Positions 1-10,397 of a stretch of 64,000 bases of DNA are shown here, piece after piece (within the stretch, counting starts at the first letter, position 1; every line of letters starts with the position of its first letter). The notes under the pieces are model-generated. The model was given only the letters and a program-made list of their open reading frames with translations. It was not told the origin of the DNA and made no database searches. Origin of the DNA: Butyriboletus loyo (taxonomy: Eukaryota; Basidiomycota; Agaricomycetes; Boletales; Boletaceae); the NCBI GenBank assembly GCA_038093515.1, contig JBBPSI010000008.1, positions 186,001 through 250,000 on the forward strand. Reading direction: 5' to 3'. Made by a program: the position numbers and the translations under genes.

Positions 1-1563
1 TTGCCTTTGATGATGACAGTGGTATTCTTACACCCAAACAGGTTAACAGTTTGATTGATTTCAACGTCTGTCACCTCCAGTGCATGCTGGTCCTCTTGGT
101 ATTCCTGTCCATCACATAAGCAACGAAAATCGACTCTTGGTGCTGCTAACTCACAATCAACCACTTGCTACCTTCTACGGCGAACTTGGAGGGCTTCTTT
201 CCCATTAACGCAGCAGGTTTTGCGGGTTTTGTTGGCTTCTTTGCTATTGGAAAGATCTCGTGAATCCGAGTTCCGGTTATGAAACACCAAGCGCGAACCT
301 GCCGGACCAGAACTTGCTGGAACAACGTTGTTTGCGCGTAGAGCCGGATTCTTGTGGGTCATCTCGCTCTTATCGACTTTCCTTAAGCCTCTGGTCACTT
401 CCTCGCCACGGTTCAGCTCGGCGAACACCGCAGCAACACCTCCTGCTGCTGGTGCCGGTAGTGGTGCGCTAGAAGGTGGCGGAGGCGGGGGCGGGGGCGG
501 GGGTGGAGAGGGTGGAGGGGCCTCTGCAGACGAAGGAGGTTTATATTCTGAAATATTAACACCCTATTACAGTGATCAGGATCATGACGGGCACGAAATG
601 ACACATAACTGACGCTGGCATTCCACACCAGGCCAGTTGGGTGGTTCTCTAGAACATATCGCCTTATTTCATCCATAATAGCGATGAAGGCGCGAGTCCA
701 CTCAGAATGGCGGGCATCCCTGAATCACGAATCAACAGTGTCATCTGGGAGACTTAGTGCGTAATCGTACGCACTTGTCTCTGAATTCTTTGATAATTCT
801 ATTCGAGTAAAACATGGTCGTTTCCTTGACGTCCGCAATGTGTTGTGCCGGCTTGAGTTCCTACGACGAAGCGCCAGGTGAGAGACACACAGAATAGCGG
901 CTAAACACTTACCGTAGCGACCCAACCGACGCACAACGCACCCTCGGCAACAACGGTCAGATGGTTGAACCATTCTCTTTCCTTTCTATTGGCTTCCTTG
1001 GCCCGGCTGACGGCTTCAAGTGAGGCCTGCAATGGCTCCAGCAGCCTCCCGAAAGCCTGCTGGTCCGGCTTCTTGCATGTCGCGGCCTTGAGTAATAGGT
1101 CACGCAACGCCTGAATCGTTCGTGCAAACAAATACACCTATCGGAGACATCACATAAGACGTAATGATAGATTATTGCTGCGTGGAAAGCATACTTGATC
1201 GATCAAGACCTGCGGAGCGAAAGCGGTTGTAAGCTCCACCAGCGGCTTCAGCTTGGCTTCGGTCACGATCGCATCAAAGGCTTGGACGCTGGGGGGTATC
1301 ACTGGCTGGACTGTGATTGCTGGTGGTGCGGGCGGAGGGGGAGGAGCAGTCGCTGGCTGAGCATCCGCGGAGCTTGTCACAGTGCTCGTGCTTTGTCTCC
1401 GAGTTGCGCGTCTCGTGTCTTCGAGGTCTTCAAACCTGGAGGCGACCGCTTCCAATCTGCAGCCAGCCGGATGAGTATGTGGTTCGCGAGACAAGGGCCG
1501 GATTGTTTACCGCTTGACTATGGTCGCAAGGGTGTATACGGACAAATGGTTTTGTGTGGACAT
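1..1563 (-). CDS. CAP1/SRV2: Adenylyl cyclase-associated protein (CAP/Srv2), 3' end outside window
   Basis: Actin-monomer-recycling protein that also binds adenylyl cyclase in yeasts; cytosolic, at cortical actin. The start at 1563 gives MSTQNHLSVYTLATIVKR. A 54-nt intron (1457-1510) splices this in frame to LEAVASRFEDLE, the N-terminal cyclase-binding coiled segment. Next come the helical CAP-N domain (DLLLKAATCKKPDQQAFG, KEREWFNHLTVVAEG, then HIADVKETTMFYSNRIIKEF and NHPTGLVWN), a poly-proline stretch (about 430-540) that would bind SH3 or profilin, and FAELNRGEEVTRGLRKVDKSE, the WH2-adjacent motif. The beta-sheet CARP domain begins near MGKKPSKFAVEGSKWLI and VEINQTVNLFGCKNTTVIIKG, where the window ends. 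At least six introns; the last part of the CARP domain is missing only because of the window edge. Identity is secure; some exon borders are approximate. Confidence 0.93.
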
Positions 1564-1781
1564 GGCACGAGCTGGTTGTGATCCGTGGTCGATACGTTTG
1601 CAGTCCGTCGTATTGAGAGTGCTTGACACGTTCACTCGCAGAGATCCTGACTGGCAGCCCACCACCCTACCGACTGCGACCGGACAACGCCGAGGTGACA
1701 ACACTCCCTGCATTGCTTCAACCAACTCTCAACAACACTCGTATACGAACTGAAATCGCCGACCGAAGTCCTGATCGCCGA

Positions 1782-2294
1782 CTAGTCCTCTCCCAGATCC
1801 TCTGACCGTTCAGCTCTTACCTTGACCTTCTTTCTTGCCTTCTTACGCCGCTGACGTTCTCTTTCATTCTGCCTAGCACGCTGTAATTCTCCCTTTGAGA
1901 GACCGGGGTTATACACTTTGTCCAACTAATTGTATGAAAAAGTAGACAGCGGAATTGCATCAGCACTTTCGTGGTACGCTTGTTCGGGGATATATTATGA
2001 CACGCCTTTTCCAATAAATGTCGTCTAGCCAGCATTCGGTTGGTTGCCAGAGAGCGGGTCTCCTGACACGCCACACGAAAGCCAGTGGGTTTGTGAAGAA
2101 GTTGAACATTGTTTTCCGTCTTGTTGATTGATTGTCCGCCAGGACCACTCCCTGCAATGAATCAGCACCGGGCTTCGGATATAGCTGACGACAGACCCAC
2201 CTCGCACAAATGTTTCTACCAAATCCCCCTCACGCAGTTCCGGGATATTTCGTTGTTTATGGGCTTTCCTGAGTGCTGAGAAGTTTCGAGGCAT
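1782..2294 (-). CDS. Mitochondrial class-I release-factor-like GGQ protein (RSO55/C12orf65 type)
   Basis: Small codon-independent peptidyl-tRNA hydrolase relative of bacterial RF1/RF2, expected in mitochondria for ribosome rescue. Visible after splicing: NIPELREGDLVETFVRG, then SGPGGQSINKTENNVQLLHK with the catalytic GGQ, PTGFRVACQETRSLATNRM, LLEKLDKVYNPGLSKGELQ, and a lysine/arginine-rich tail (RERQRRKKARKKVK) that in the family contacts the ribosome. About 130 aa from ATG 2294. No clear mitochondrial presequence is visible, so a further 5' exon is possible. The intron at 1926-2005 seems to use a GC donor, because exon frame and conserved sequence leave no GT choice. It lies 80 nt downstream of the MZM1 stop on the same strand. 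The family is clear; which subfamily (ICT1 or C12orf65) is an inference from length and from the lack of an ICT1-type insertion. Confidence 0.83.
1926..2005 (-). other. Likely GC-AG intron in the release-factor-like gene
   Basis: The exon ends LLEK and the next exon starts LDKVYNPG in phase 0, which puts the junction at AAG|GCGTGT...ATTAG|TTG. No GT donor keeps the frame. The donor is a weak GC consensus, so this is the least certain of the four GC introns in the window. Confidence 0.5.
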
Positions 2295-2374
2295 TGGCGT
2301 ATTAGGCGGAACAGCATTTTCTGGATGTCTTGTATAAGCCTCAGAAACAAGCAATTCGATACTTTGGAAAATGA

Positions 2375-2911
2375 TTACGTTGACCCATCCTTCTCCATCT
2401 TGCGTGCTCGACGACTGGACTGGATTGCCGGAGGATTCTTGATAGTTGAATTGTCTCCAATTTCAGTCTCCTTTGTGATGCGCAATCCTGCAAACGGTAT
2501 TAACGAACGTGCTCGAGCAACCAAACGATACGAAACCTACGCCAAGTTTCTTCTCCAGAGGATGTTTTGACTCTTCTGGCTTGGACCACGTTCTTCCGCA
2601 GTGTCGTTGCGAGGTCCTTGGCTAGTCCTATCTTCTCTTCTACCTGGCCAGGGTCGTTTCGTGCGACGTCATCCAAAGCCAGCGTATCTTTGCGCATGTG
2701 AATCCGGAAGGCTGCGAAGAAGTCAGCGTGGCGAACGTTGGACGAGCAAGCAAATGACCTTTCTGTATCGGTGCATCAGCTAGCAAGAAGTTAGACGGCA
2801 ACAAGCACTAGAAAAGTGGAGTAATGTACCGGTAAAGGTCGAAGCGGAGGTCCTGAGTAGGTCACGATAGGCTGAGCGAGCAGCCGCTCTAAGGCTAGGT
2901 GAGACTGACAT
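2375..2911 (-). CDS. MZM1: Mzm1-like LYR-family complex III assembly factor
   Basis: Mitochondrial matrix chaperone that holds the Rieske Fe-S protein before its insertion into complex III. The four-exon reading is MSVSPSLRAAARSAYRDLLR, then TSASTFTADAPIQK, AFRIHMRKDTLALDDVARND and KDLATTLRKNVVQARRV, ending in a segment like the Mzm1 C-terminus (LRITKETEIGDNSTIK). The LYR-type N-terminal helix carries AYRDLLR. About 120 aa, the normal size. Three short introns, all GT-AG; the second exon is only about 19 nt. The ATG at 2911 is the only one in frame with the LYR helix. It shares its upstream region with histone H1 (divergent) and is followed at 80 nt by another mitochondrial gene. Recognised by motif and family pattern, not by search. 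Confidence 0.8.
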
Positions 2912-2963
2912 CCGACACGTTCACGCCAACTTGGACCAACGAACAATAATACTTTTCTTCCAG

Positions 2964-2968
2964 CCAAT
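2964..2968 (+). promoter_or_regulatory. CCAAT box
   Basis: CCAAT pentamer in the MZM1/H1 intergenic region, 53 nt upstream of the MZM1 start. CCAAT boxes bind the HAP/NF-Y complex and are common in histone and mitochondrial gene promoters. It could also be chance in 660 bp. Confidence 0.3.
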
Positions 2969-3027
2969 CAGAATGTGCGGCAACGCCCGACGTCGATCTG
3001 AGATCGTCCAAATGCGGCTGGCGCAAG

Positions 3028-3059
3028 ACGCGCTCCTTTTTTGGACGCGTCGCGCGTCC
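3028..3059. promoter_or_regulatory. Cluster of MCB-like (ACGCG) sites with a perfect inverted repeat
   Basis: Three GACGCG-type half-sites lie in 32 bp between MZM1 and histone H1. Two form a perfect inverted repeat, GGACGCG-TCG-CGCGTCC (3043-3059), which includes ACGCGT at 3045-3050. ACGCGT is the MluI cell-cycle box bound by the fungal MBF/DSC1 complex at G1/S. Placement between a histone gene and its neighbour fits S-phase control of H1. Function is inferred. Confidence 0.5.
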
Positions 3060-3385
3060 GCTGACTGGCCCATAAACATACCAAATCTCTCCCCCTCCCA
3101 AAAAATGAGTAGCGGACAAAAATTTACAACTTCAAAGCCTCTAAGCAAACAGAGGCGGATATGTGAGACTCCCGAAAAAGTTTCAGGATTCTTCATGGCG
3201 TTTCGCATGCAAAATCAGCGTAACTTTTGAAGTATGCTCATCCACCATTTCTAGCCGCGTTTTTCGTCCTTCGGGGCGCATAACATCCCGTTCGAGCTCT
3301 AAACTTATCGTCGCACATACCAAGGAGGTCCGCTGTTGTTTGTTGAACAATAGGCAGTCGTGTTATCCATATCTCAAATAACGCC

Positions 3386-3393
3386 TCACGTGA
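3386..3393. promoter_or_regulatory. TCACGTGA E-box palindrome upstream of histone H1
   Basis: Eight-base palindrome TCACGTGA about 180 nt upstream of the H1 ATG. CACGTG is bound by bHLH factors (Cbf1/USF type). Motif seen; use inferred. Confidence 0.35.
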
Positions 3394-3571
3394 CTTCCGC
3401 GAATTGAGTTTGTTGACTGCTCAACGCGCCCTCGGAGTTTCAACACATCTCTCTCTTAAACCACTACTATCTTGCGCGCGACTTTTCCTCAAGCCCCTTA
3501 TCCAAGCAGACACCCAACCTTTGGCTAGGAATAGCAAGAACAATCATCGATTCCGCCTCATACATTTCAAG

Positions 3572-4795
3572 ATGTCCGCAAAGAAATCATCTTCCGCTGC
3601 AAAGACCTCCAAGAAGACTGCCGCCCGTCCTGCCGCTACTCATCCGAGCTGGATTGAGATGATCAAAGTTAGTATATCGCCTTCCTGATACTCGACACAC
3701 ACCGTCCTTCTTTCTTTCGCACGACATCGCCGTTGGTCGTCTCATACGAGCTTCTGGACACTGTACTCCCGAAAAGGCAGGGCGCAGGGGACATCTCGTT
3801 CCCCCGCCCCTTTTTATATGCGGCTGACCTGGGATGTGGTTCCAAGACATCGACGTGCCATCTACTTGCTCTCAATTTATGTTCTGATAATGATTTTAAC
3901 TCCTAACTCCACTTGGCCCAACATAGGAGTGTATTGCAGCGAACCCGGAAGACTCGCGTCAAGGAGTGTCACGCCCCCACATCAAGAAGTGCGCATTCCC
4001 AGCGAACACCCGAGTGATCTACTTGCTAAGTGATGCCCAGATACGTCGAGGAGCAATACAATCTCCAGATCGGCAATGCCCAAAACACTCAGTTGGCCCG
4101 AGCCATTGCCACTGGTGCCGAGAAGGGTATCTTTGTGTTACCCAAAGGTGGCATCATCCCCCTCAATGTTACGTATGTATATACTGATGCGGATTGCCGT
4201 AGGTCCTGCGGGGAAGGTCAAACTCCCTCCTAAGAATGCTAGACCTGCAGATACGTCGGCATCGAAGGAGGTCCGTGCACGTATGTACCACGTGACATCA
4301 TCCACTCATCTCATGCCCTTAGAACAAACCTGCGAAAGTCGTACCCAAACCCGTTACGAAAGGCCGACCTGCGAAGATCGCCTCCGCGAAGGCGACTGCT
4401 GTCAAATCCACTTCTGCTAAGAAGGTCGTACCGAAAGCAAAGACCGTCACCACTGCCAAGGCCTCTGCTCCTAAGAGAGTTGCCGAAAAGAAGTCTGAGG
4501 CTACTAAGGTCCCAAGGTCCGCGGCAGCTAAGCTTGCTGCCGCCAAAGCTTCAAAGAAAGTTCTTGCCGGTAAGAAGGCTGCACCCACCAAGAAAGTGAC
4601 TGCTCCCTCAAAGCGAGGGACTGCCAAGAGGGTTAGTGACATTAGTTGTTCATGCCAAATATCGATGGTGACATTCCGTAGGCTGTCACTGGCACGAGCG
4701 CCCCCGCCAAGGCCAAGGTTGCCGCCGCTAAGAAGGCACCAACAAGCAAGAAAGCCCCTGTCGGTAAGAAAGTTCCATCCAAGCGGTCGACGTAA
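3572..4795 (+). CDS. Linker histone H1
   Basis: Chromatin linker histone. The spliced protein has a short basic N-terminus (MSAKKSSSAAKTSKKTAARP), then a single winged-helix H15 globular domain: HPSWIEMIKECIAANPEDSR, QGVSRPHIKKYVEEQYNLQI, TQLARAIATGAEKGIFVLPK and GPAGKVKLPPK. A long lysine/alanine/proline tail follows with repeated KKA/AKA motifs, ending VPSKRST at 4795. Six introns: the first is long (about 257 nt, 3669-3925) and holds nothing recognisable, the others are 50-60 nt. Single-globular-domain architecture and about 235 aa agree with other basidiomycete H1 proteins. Upstream MCB-like and E-box motifs suggest S-phase expression. Confidence 0.93.
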
Positions 4796-5395
4796 ATGTG
4801 AGGGAGAGGTGAAGGTGAAGCTCTTGCCTCGCTAAGATGCTAGGTTTGACTAACGTGTGATGAAACTACTCGTCGAAGAATTCAAACCAAGACTGATCCC
4901 GCCTGTCCGTCTCCTAGCCCCACTTTCCTTAGGTTTGCATCTCAATGTTGTACGCTTGCGATCCCTCGATATGCTTGTCCTCGTGCCTCTGTCTGGTCCT
5001 CTTTATTATTTTCTGCGTTTTATTTGGTATCTTTCTTTCCTGTACTGTTCTCTTATTATACAAACAAGGTCCTGCCGCGCACTTGACACCGTCACCCTAC
5101 TTGAACCAAGGGTCCGTGAAATAACGTTTCCCGTTCACCAGACACGTTGAATCTAGGGCAACAATGGCTGGTAGGGAGGAGGAGCGCATCCAGTGGGAAC
5201 ACTTTCCGTTAGATTCAATGTTGTGCACACGGGAAGCGTAGCGTGGAACTTGTTTGGCTGTCAGATAAGAGAAATCGCCAGGGGCTTGCGCGGAAGGGCC
5301 GGCTAACACCAGGTTGCCGAGCACGACGATAGGAAGTTACCGGTTGGCCCGCTGCTCGTCATGTGGTCCAGCTGCCGCAGAACGCAACAAGTTTC
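4796..5395. other. Intergenic, H1 3' region to EI24 5' region
   Basis: 600 bp with no supported gene. The first part is T-rich and is probably the H1 3' UTR. Short open frames here have no splice or family support. Confidence 0.5.
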
Positions 5396-6783
5396 ATGTC
5401 AACACAACGGCCACACCGCCAACAGCCCCACAACTCACATGTTCACCGCGCTGCCTACCCCGTCTTTCTCCCTCTGCATGAAGCACTCTGGCTCCAGACC
5501 AAATGTTTCTTCTGCGGCCTGTTCGACGCGTTCAGATGGGACATCGTCATAAGGACAGCGTCAAGGTATACCATCCCCTCTCCTCTCGTCTGTCTCCCCG
5601 TCCCACCCCCCATGCAGCGACCCTGAAATCCGGTCCAACATCCTCAAGTCCCTTCTTCTCAACATGCTCTCTTTGACCTCAATCTACATCTTTGATTTAG
5701 TACTTCAACCACTCGTCCATGACCACCCAAGTTGGCTGCACAGAAACGTGGGCTGGTTTTACAGAGTACTGTGGCTGCTCCCGGTCGTTGGAATCTCCTT
5801 CTATCTTAATGTCGGCACCAACCTTCCCACATTCCTCTTATAATAAGCTGCTCTGACATGGAACCATGTTCCGTCCGTGCAGAGTTCATGGTGCAACATC
5901 ATTGCCAAACGCACGTTTGTTTTACAGCATGGGAACCGTACACCACAGCAGCCTGTGACCTACACAGGAATGTTGACCATGCTCGCAACATCGGCGTACC
6001 GGGCAGTCATGGTTCTCACATCTGTCGTCGTATCTTTCGCGCTGAGTGCAATTCCGTATGGGGGTCCGTTGATAAGCTTTGCTTTCATGTGTTGGGCCGA
6101 TGCGTGAGTCCCGCATCAACGTTTGCCCCCTCACCAGAACATGTAATGATTGATCACTCGCTCGTTCAGGTATTACTGTTTCGAGTGAGCTGCGATGGTG
6201 TAACCATCCGATTTCGAATCTAAAATGGGCACCTTCATTGACCGTGTTTGGGGTACAGGTTCATCTGGATCGCCCGTGGTATCTCTCTTTCGAGTAGGGT
6301 GAGATACCTCGAAGAACGTTGGCCGTACTTTTTCGCGTTCGGGTTTCCTTCCGCGATTATCTGTACATGGGGAAGTAGCCTCGCAAATGCCGCTCTCTTT
6401 GCGCTGTTATTCCCTGCGGTGTGTATCACGCCATCCGGATCGTCATTGCACGAAATGCGGCAAAGAGCTGAGGTTTTCCATTACAGTATATCATCATGGC
6501 CATGCACGCTCGGCCCGTTCCCCAAGATCCGTTCAACCCACAGTTTTCTTCCGAGAAGCACGATGCAGTCCGCTATCCCTCGCCGTTCATCCCGATTCGG
6601 CTCCCCGTATTTGCCACGGTGATGTGGCTCAATGACCTGATTGTTCGGATCCTCAGCGTCGGGGGAACCGCTGGGAGACCGCGTCACAATAGTGTACCCA
6701 GTAATTCGTCCGAGAGGGCCGAAGAAGGTGCAGAAATCCGACTCCATAGAGTTCCGCCTGGGGCAAGAAAGCCACACCAATAG
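5396..6783 (+). CDS. EI24-family (etoposide-induced 2.4) multi-pass membrane protein
   Basis: ER membrane protein of the EI24/PIG8 family, linked in animals to autophagy. The reading from ATG 5396 gives YPVFLPLHEALWLQTKCFF, GLFDAFRWDIVIRTASSDPE, LKSLLLNMLSLTSIYIFDLV, NVGWFYRVLWLLPVVGISFY, SSWCNIIAKRTFVLQHG, TYTGMLTMLATSAYRAVMVL, ALSAIPYGGPLISFAFMCWA, then RVRYLEERWPYFFAFGFPSA. Several strong hydrophobic segments (SIYIFDLVLQ, LLPVVGISFY, MVLTSVVVSFAL, GPLISFAFMCW, FFAFGFPSAIICTWG) fit a 5-6 pass topology. The order of LKSLLLN, LPVVGISxYLN, YR and RVRYLEERWxYFxGFG motifs fits the family as I know it. Five introns of about 50-80 nt, including one tiny exon (YYCFE). The C-terminus after FSSEKHDAVRYP is polar and variable. 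An upstream non-coding exon cannot be excluded. Confidence 0.75.
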
Positions 6784-7036
6784 GCCCTCAATCTGGGACG
6801 CCCAGTCGAGCGAAAGACTGCGCGGATTTCAGACCGGCGGAAGCGAGATTAGTGATTGATATTATCGATGGTCCTATAATCTCAAGTAAACATCATGGGT
6901 TAATTCTTCATGCAGTTCTTAGGATTCTTTGTATACCCCACAGTCATTTGCTAGGTAGTTTTCAATGTGATGCCTTTTTCTCTTACGACCGTTTGTGAGA
7001 GGGATGGTCTGGACGTACAGACCTTGTAAATTGACC
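6784..7036. other. Convergent intergenic gap, EI24 / SEN34
   Basis: About 250 bp between two stop codons of convergent genes; nothing but presumed 3' UTRs. Confidence 0.5.
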
Positions 7037-8309
7037 TCATCCAAATCCCGCCCACTCGACGGAGTAATATGTTGCCGCTTTCTTGTCCTCGTCCCACTCG
7101 CACAACAAGTGAGCCTTTTTTGTACCAGTTCCTAGCCGACCATGAGCAATAATCTCCATTGGCCGAAGCTGGCTCGCAGGAGACTCGATAACAGATGCGA
7201 TAAAGTGGGAGTGATATCGTAATGGGTCCCCTGAATGAAAGGGTGCCGCAACAAAACCAGATCAGTATATCTCAGACAAAAAGTACTCCCGAAAGACGAG
7301 AATAGCGTAATTCTCTTTCGAGAACGACCGATATTAAACCGGGCACGATTTCGCGGGCTTTTTTTTCTCTCGAAGAGATATAAGCGAGGGGAAACATACC
7401 AGGATATACCAAGTATTCACCACCGAATTTGATGCCGCCTCCCATGAAATAGCCTTGTTCCCATAAATCTCGGAAGACACCGCAGCGAGCGCGTTGGATA
7501 GGCGTTTCGGGGTAATCCCATATGCCAGCGTCACGCGCGGCGGCGAGAGTGGTGAATGAATGGGTGGGCAGGTCATACCACTCGAATGTGGATGATGTCC
7601 CAGGAACGTGCACCGTGTACGGTGTGGTCGAATTTCGAGGTACAGTCACGTCAGATCTATGCAATCTTGTGGTCCGTGATGACTCGGGGTCAGGAACGGG
7701 TTCGTTGGTGAAGGACGCGGATAGACTCTCATTGGATATACCTTGAGACGGTTCGAGAGGATTGGTTTCACCACGCGCTTTCCTCCCCTCTCGTTCCTTG
7801 CGCTTCCGGATGGCTTTCTCGGACATGGCGCGGTCCGGATTGAGAGCCTCCCTTGCTTCGTGCTCCTCTGCCAAAGAAAGTTGCTCTTCGATTCCGCGGA
7901 GCCGCTCGGAATCCCACCTTTCCAGCTCAGTTGCGTCCGGATCATGATGGGCATTCTGGTCGTCTACTAATATCGCAAGTCCTACGAGGCGGGCCAAATC
8001 AGTTACGCTTGGCACACCGGTAGACGATCTGACCTGCCCTTGTCGACGAGGAGAACGACCTCCTCGGGCATTAGCAAAAGCGGGACGCCCAAGAATACAT
8101 TTTGCTGTGATAGATGGGGAAGAGTGCCGGTCAATACGCCACAGATGTGGTGGTGTGAACGCAACGTAGCGATATCTGGTGGACGTGATCAGAGGGAAGA
8201 GGATGGCGAGATGTTTTGTCTCACCGTTGACGTCCCACACGTATGCTTTTTTATTCGACACACGCAGTGATATCGAGCTGCTCGAGGCCATTGATGGTCC
8301 CCAGATCAT
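7037..8309 (-). CDS. SEN34: tRNA-splicing endonuclease subunit SEN34 (catalytic)
   Basis: Catalytic subunit that cuts the 3' splice site of pre-tRNA introns. The spliced N-terminal domain reads SNKKAYVWDVNDIATLRSHH, GVLTGTLPHLSQQNVFLGVP, LLLMPEEVVLLVDKGLAIL, the conserved SEN34 N-half. A long charged linker follows (SEKAIRKRKEREGRKARG). The C-terminal nuclease fold holds CGVFRDLWEQGYFMGGGIKF and GGEYLVYPG, then after an intron DPLRYHSHFIASVIESP and RLGTGTKKAHLLCEW. The three conserved catalytic residues are visible: Tyr in EYLVYPG, His in RYHSHF and Lys in GTKKAHL. Three introns. Start could be 8309 or the in-frame ATG at 8291. About 310 aa, normal for fungi. Divergent from IAH1 with a 304-bp gap. 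Confidence 0.93.
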
Positions 8310-8613
8310 CGAAGTATGTGCAAGCGATTCGGCTGGAGTGACCTGTCCGGTTTCCGCTCCGACGATCGCCCTGTCCCAGTAGTAGTACCAATTGAAATGA
8401 CGAGAAAAACACGCACTGGCGCGGCTGCCGCGTGTGATTTGTTTCGAGTTTTAGTTTATCTCCTTTTCGTGGAACTCGTATATCAGACGAACACCGTCTA
8501 TTAATCGATCCCCAAAACACCCCCCACCCCATATCAGACAGTGAGCGGTTCAGCGTTTGGTTCCACTACGGTAGCATCTGACAGTTCCGTCCCAATAGAT
8601 AAATAGAGATAGT

Positions 8614-9555
8614 ATGGCAGCTTATACCCAAGACGTTATCTTGCTCCTGGGAGACTCCCTCACCCAGGGAGGATGGGAGTGGGGTGGATTTGCCCAACGG
8701 TTGGCGTGTATGCTCACTGCGGTCTGTACGTCGACCAGCCACTAAAGACGCGTCTAGCTGCCTATGTTCGCAAGTTTGACGTGATCAACCGAGGTCTCGG
8801 CGGGTATCAAACTGACTGGGCCATTCCAGTCTTTGAGCAGGTAATTCGTAGACAACGCGTATGGGATCGTTTGGATATGGATACTTTATAGATCCTTGCG
8901 AAACGGCACGAGCAACATCAGGTACCAAAGGTACAGTTGCTGGTCATCTGGTACGGCGCCAACGATGCTGCGCCACCTCCAAGTCCGCAACATGTCCCGC
9001 GAGACCGATACAAGACCAACTTGGTCCACCTCGTGAACATGGTCAAATCCCCGACGTCGGAGTACTATTCGCCTGATACCCGGATCATTTTGATAACACC
9101 ACCACCGGTGAATACTCACCAGCGGGCCGATCGCATTTTTGCGGAGACAAAATCGTATGCGGAGGCTGTGAAGGAAGTTGGAGCGCAGGTGGGCGTGCCT
9201 GTCGCGGATGTATGGACAGAGATCTGGGAAGCTGCCGGATGCGATGAGCGGGCTTGCGAACGGTTCCTTCACGACGGCTTGCACTTGAATGATGCGGGAT
9301 ACGAGGTGAGGTCGGGGAGCACGCGCATCACACCCGAAGACTGAGTGGGGTTGCAGATTATCTTCGCCTCGATCATGAAGATTATCGAAGAGAGATATCC
9401 GGAAGTTCATCACGACAAATTGCAGACCGTGCTCATTCCGTATGTGATGTCGATCATCCGCTGTGATTCACTGGTTGATGGTTCAAAAAAGGTGGTCTGA
9501 AGTGAATGTGGACGACCCGCGTCCCTCGCTTGGCAAGCGACGTGCGATCGTGTAA
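8614..9555 (+). CDS. IAH1: SGNH-family esterase, isoamyl-acetate-hydrolysing type
   Basis: GDSL/SGNH serine esterase that hydrolyses short acetate esters such as isoamyl acetate; normally cytosolic with no signal peptide, as here. Blocks in order: QDVILLLGDSLTQGGW (block I, nucleophile Ser), VINRGLGGYQTDW (block II Gly), LLVIWYGANDAA (block III Asn), and FLHDGLHLNDAGYE (block V Asp/His). Five exons. The last intron (about 50 nt from GTATGTGATG) is inferred because splicing it gives the conserved ending PWSEVNVDDPRPSLGKRR, stop 9553-9555; without it the protein would read on to a less plausible tail ending at 9500. About 250 aa, the family length. Confidence 0.9.
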
Positions 9556-10397
9556 ATCGAATATGACTTGGTTCCATACCAGAAATGCTATGACAACGGA
9601 GACAATTGTTCTTGAACGAAATAAGCACGTGACGAAAGTCAACTTGAACCAAAGAAAAAGCCAAACAAAGGTCTCAAACTGACCAGAGCGAAGGGCAGAC
9701 TCGGACGGCCAAGTCCGACTTTAATCTGGGACGGTCATCTCATCTTGAGCTGGTTTTTTTACTCTCTGGTGAGTGGTGCCGCGTCGAGGGCGTGCGTTAC
9801 TCACTTATTATGGAAAGGGACGAACTGGGACCCACAATAGACCACATAGAGACTTGACTTATTACCTCTTCCGTTCCGTGTTCGAATTTCCGTGAGAGTT
9901 GTTCACTACCACAATTCGCTAGCAAACTCCCCACTTTTTCGCTGACCTCCACATATCAAGGCGCGGCCTCCTCCGCCAATTCATTCATTACGTCCAAGGT
10001 AATCTCACTCTTTTCCTCACATATCCTTTTCGTCAAAGACCTGCTCTCCTTTCATTGTAAGCGAGCCACGAGGCCAGTGTCTGTGTTCGACCAACTTGGC
10101 GGACAATGGTCTTTCAACCTCTGTTCCACAAGTCCACACCTTTGTCAAATTCCCCCAGTCGCACAATACTGATTACCCCTTTGATTTCTCCGACAGCCTG
10201 TTCTGGTCGTGATCAAAGCTCTTTCGGACCATATTTCGGTAGGTATTTATTCTATGCATGTTCAACTTCATCCCTTCCAAGTAACAGTCACTGACTCCGG
10301 GCATTCTGTGCATCCAACTTAACCCCACCGCGTATTATTGCACGACCCGCAACTTATTCATAACGTGTATAACCTTCCGGACGCATCCCTCGCCTTC
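9556..10397. other. Intergenic, upstream of CDC25
   Basis: About 840 bp. The last 400 bp is pyrimidine-rich and is probably the CDC25 promoter and a long 5' leader; short upstream ATGs occur (for example 10106). No gene is supported. Confidence 0.45.

Noticed and set aside
328..612. Plus-strand frame with a poly-glycine run
   Set aside because: It is the antisense of the poly-proline region of CAP.
2921..3230. Overlapping open frames on both strands in the MZM1/H1 gap
   Set aside because: They cover the promoter motifs, have no family similarity and are the mirror images of each other.
3669..3925. Long first intron of histone H1 as a second snoRNA host
   Set aside because: No box C/box D pair at proper spacing and no rRNA-complementary guide could be found.
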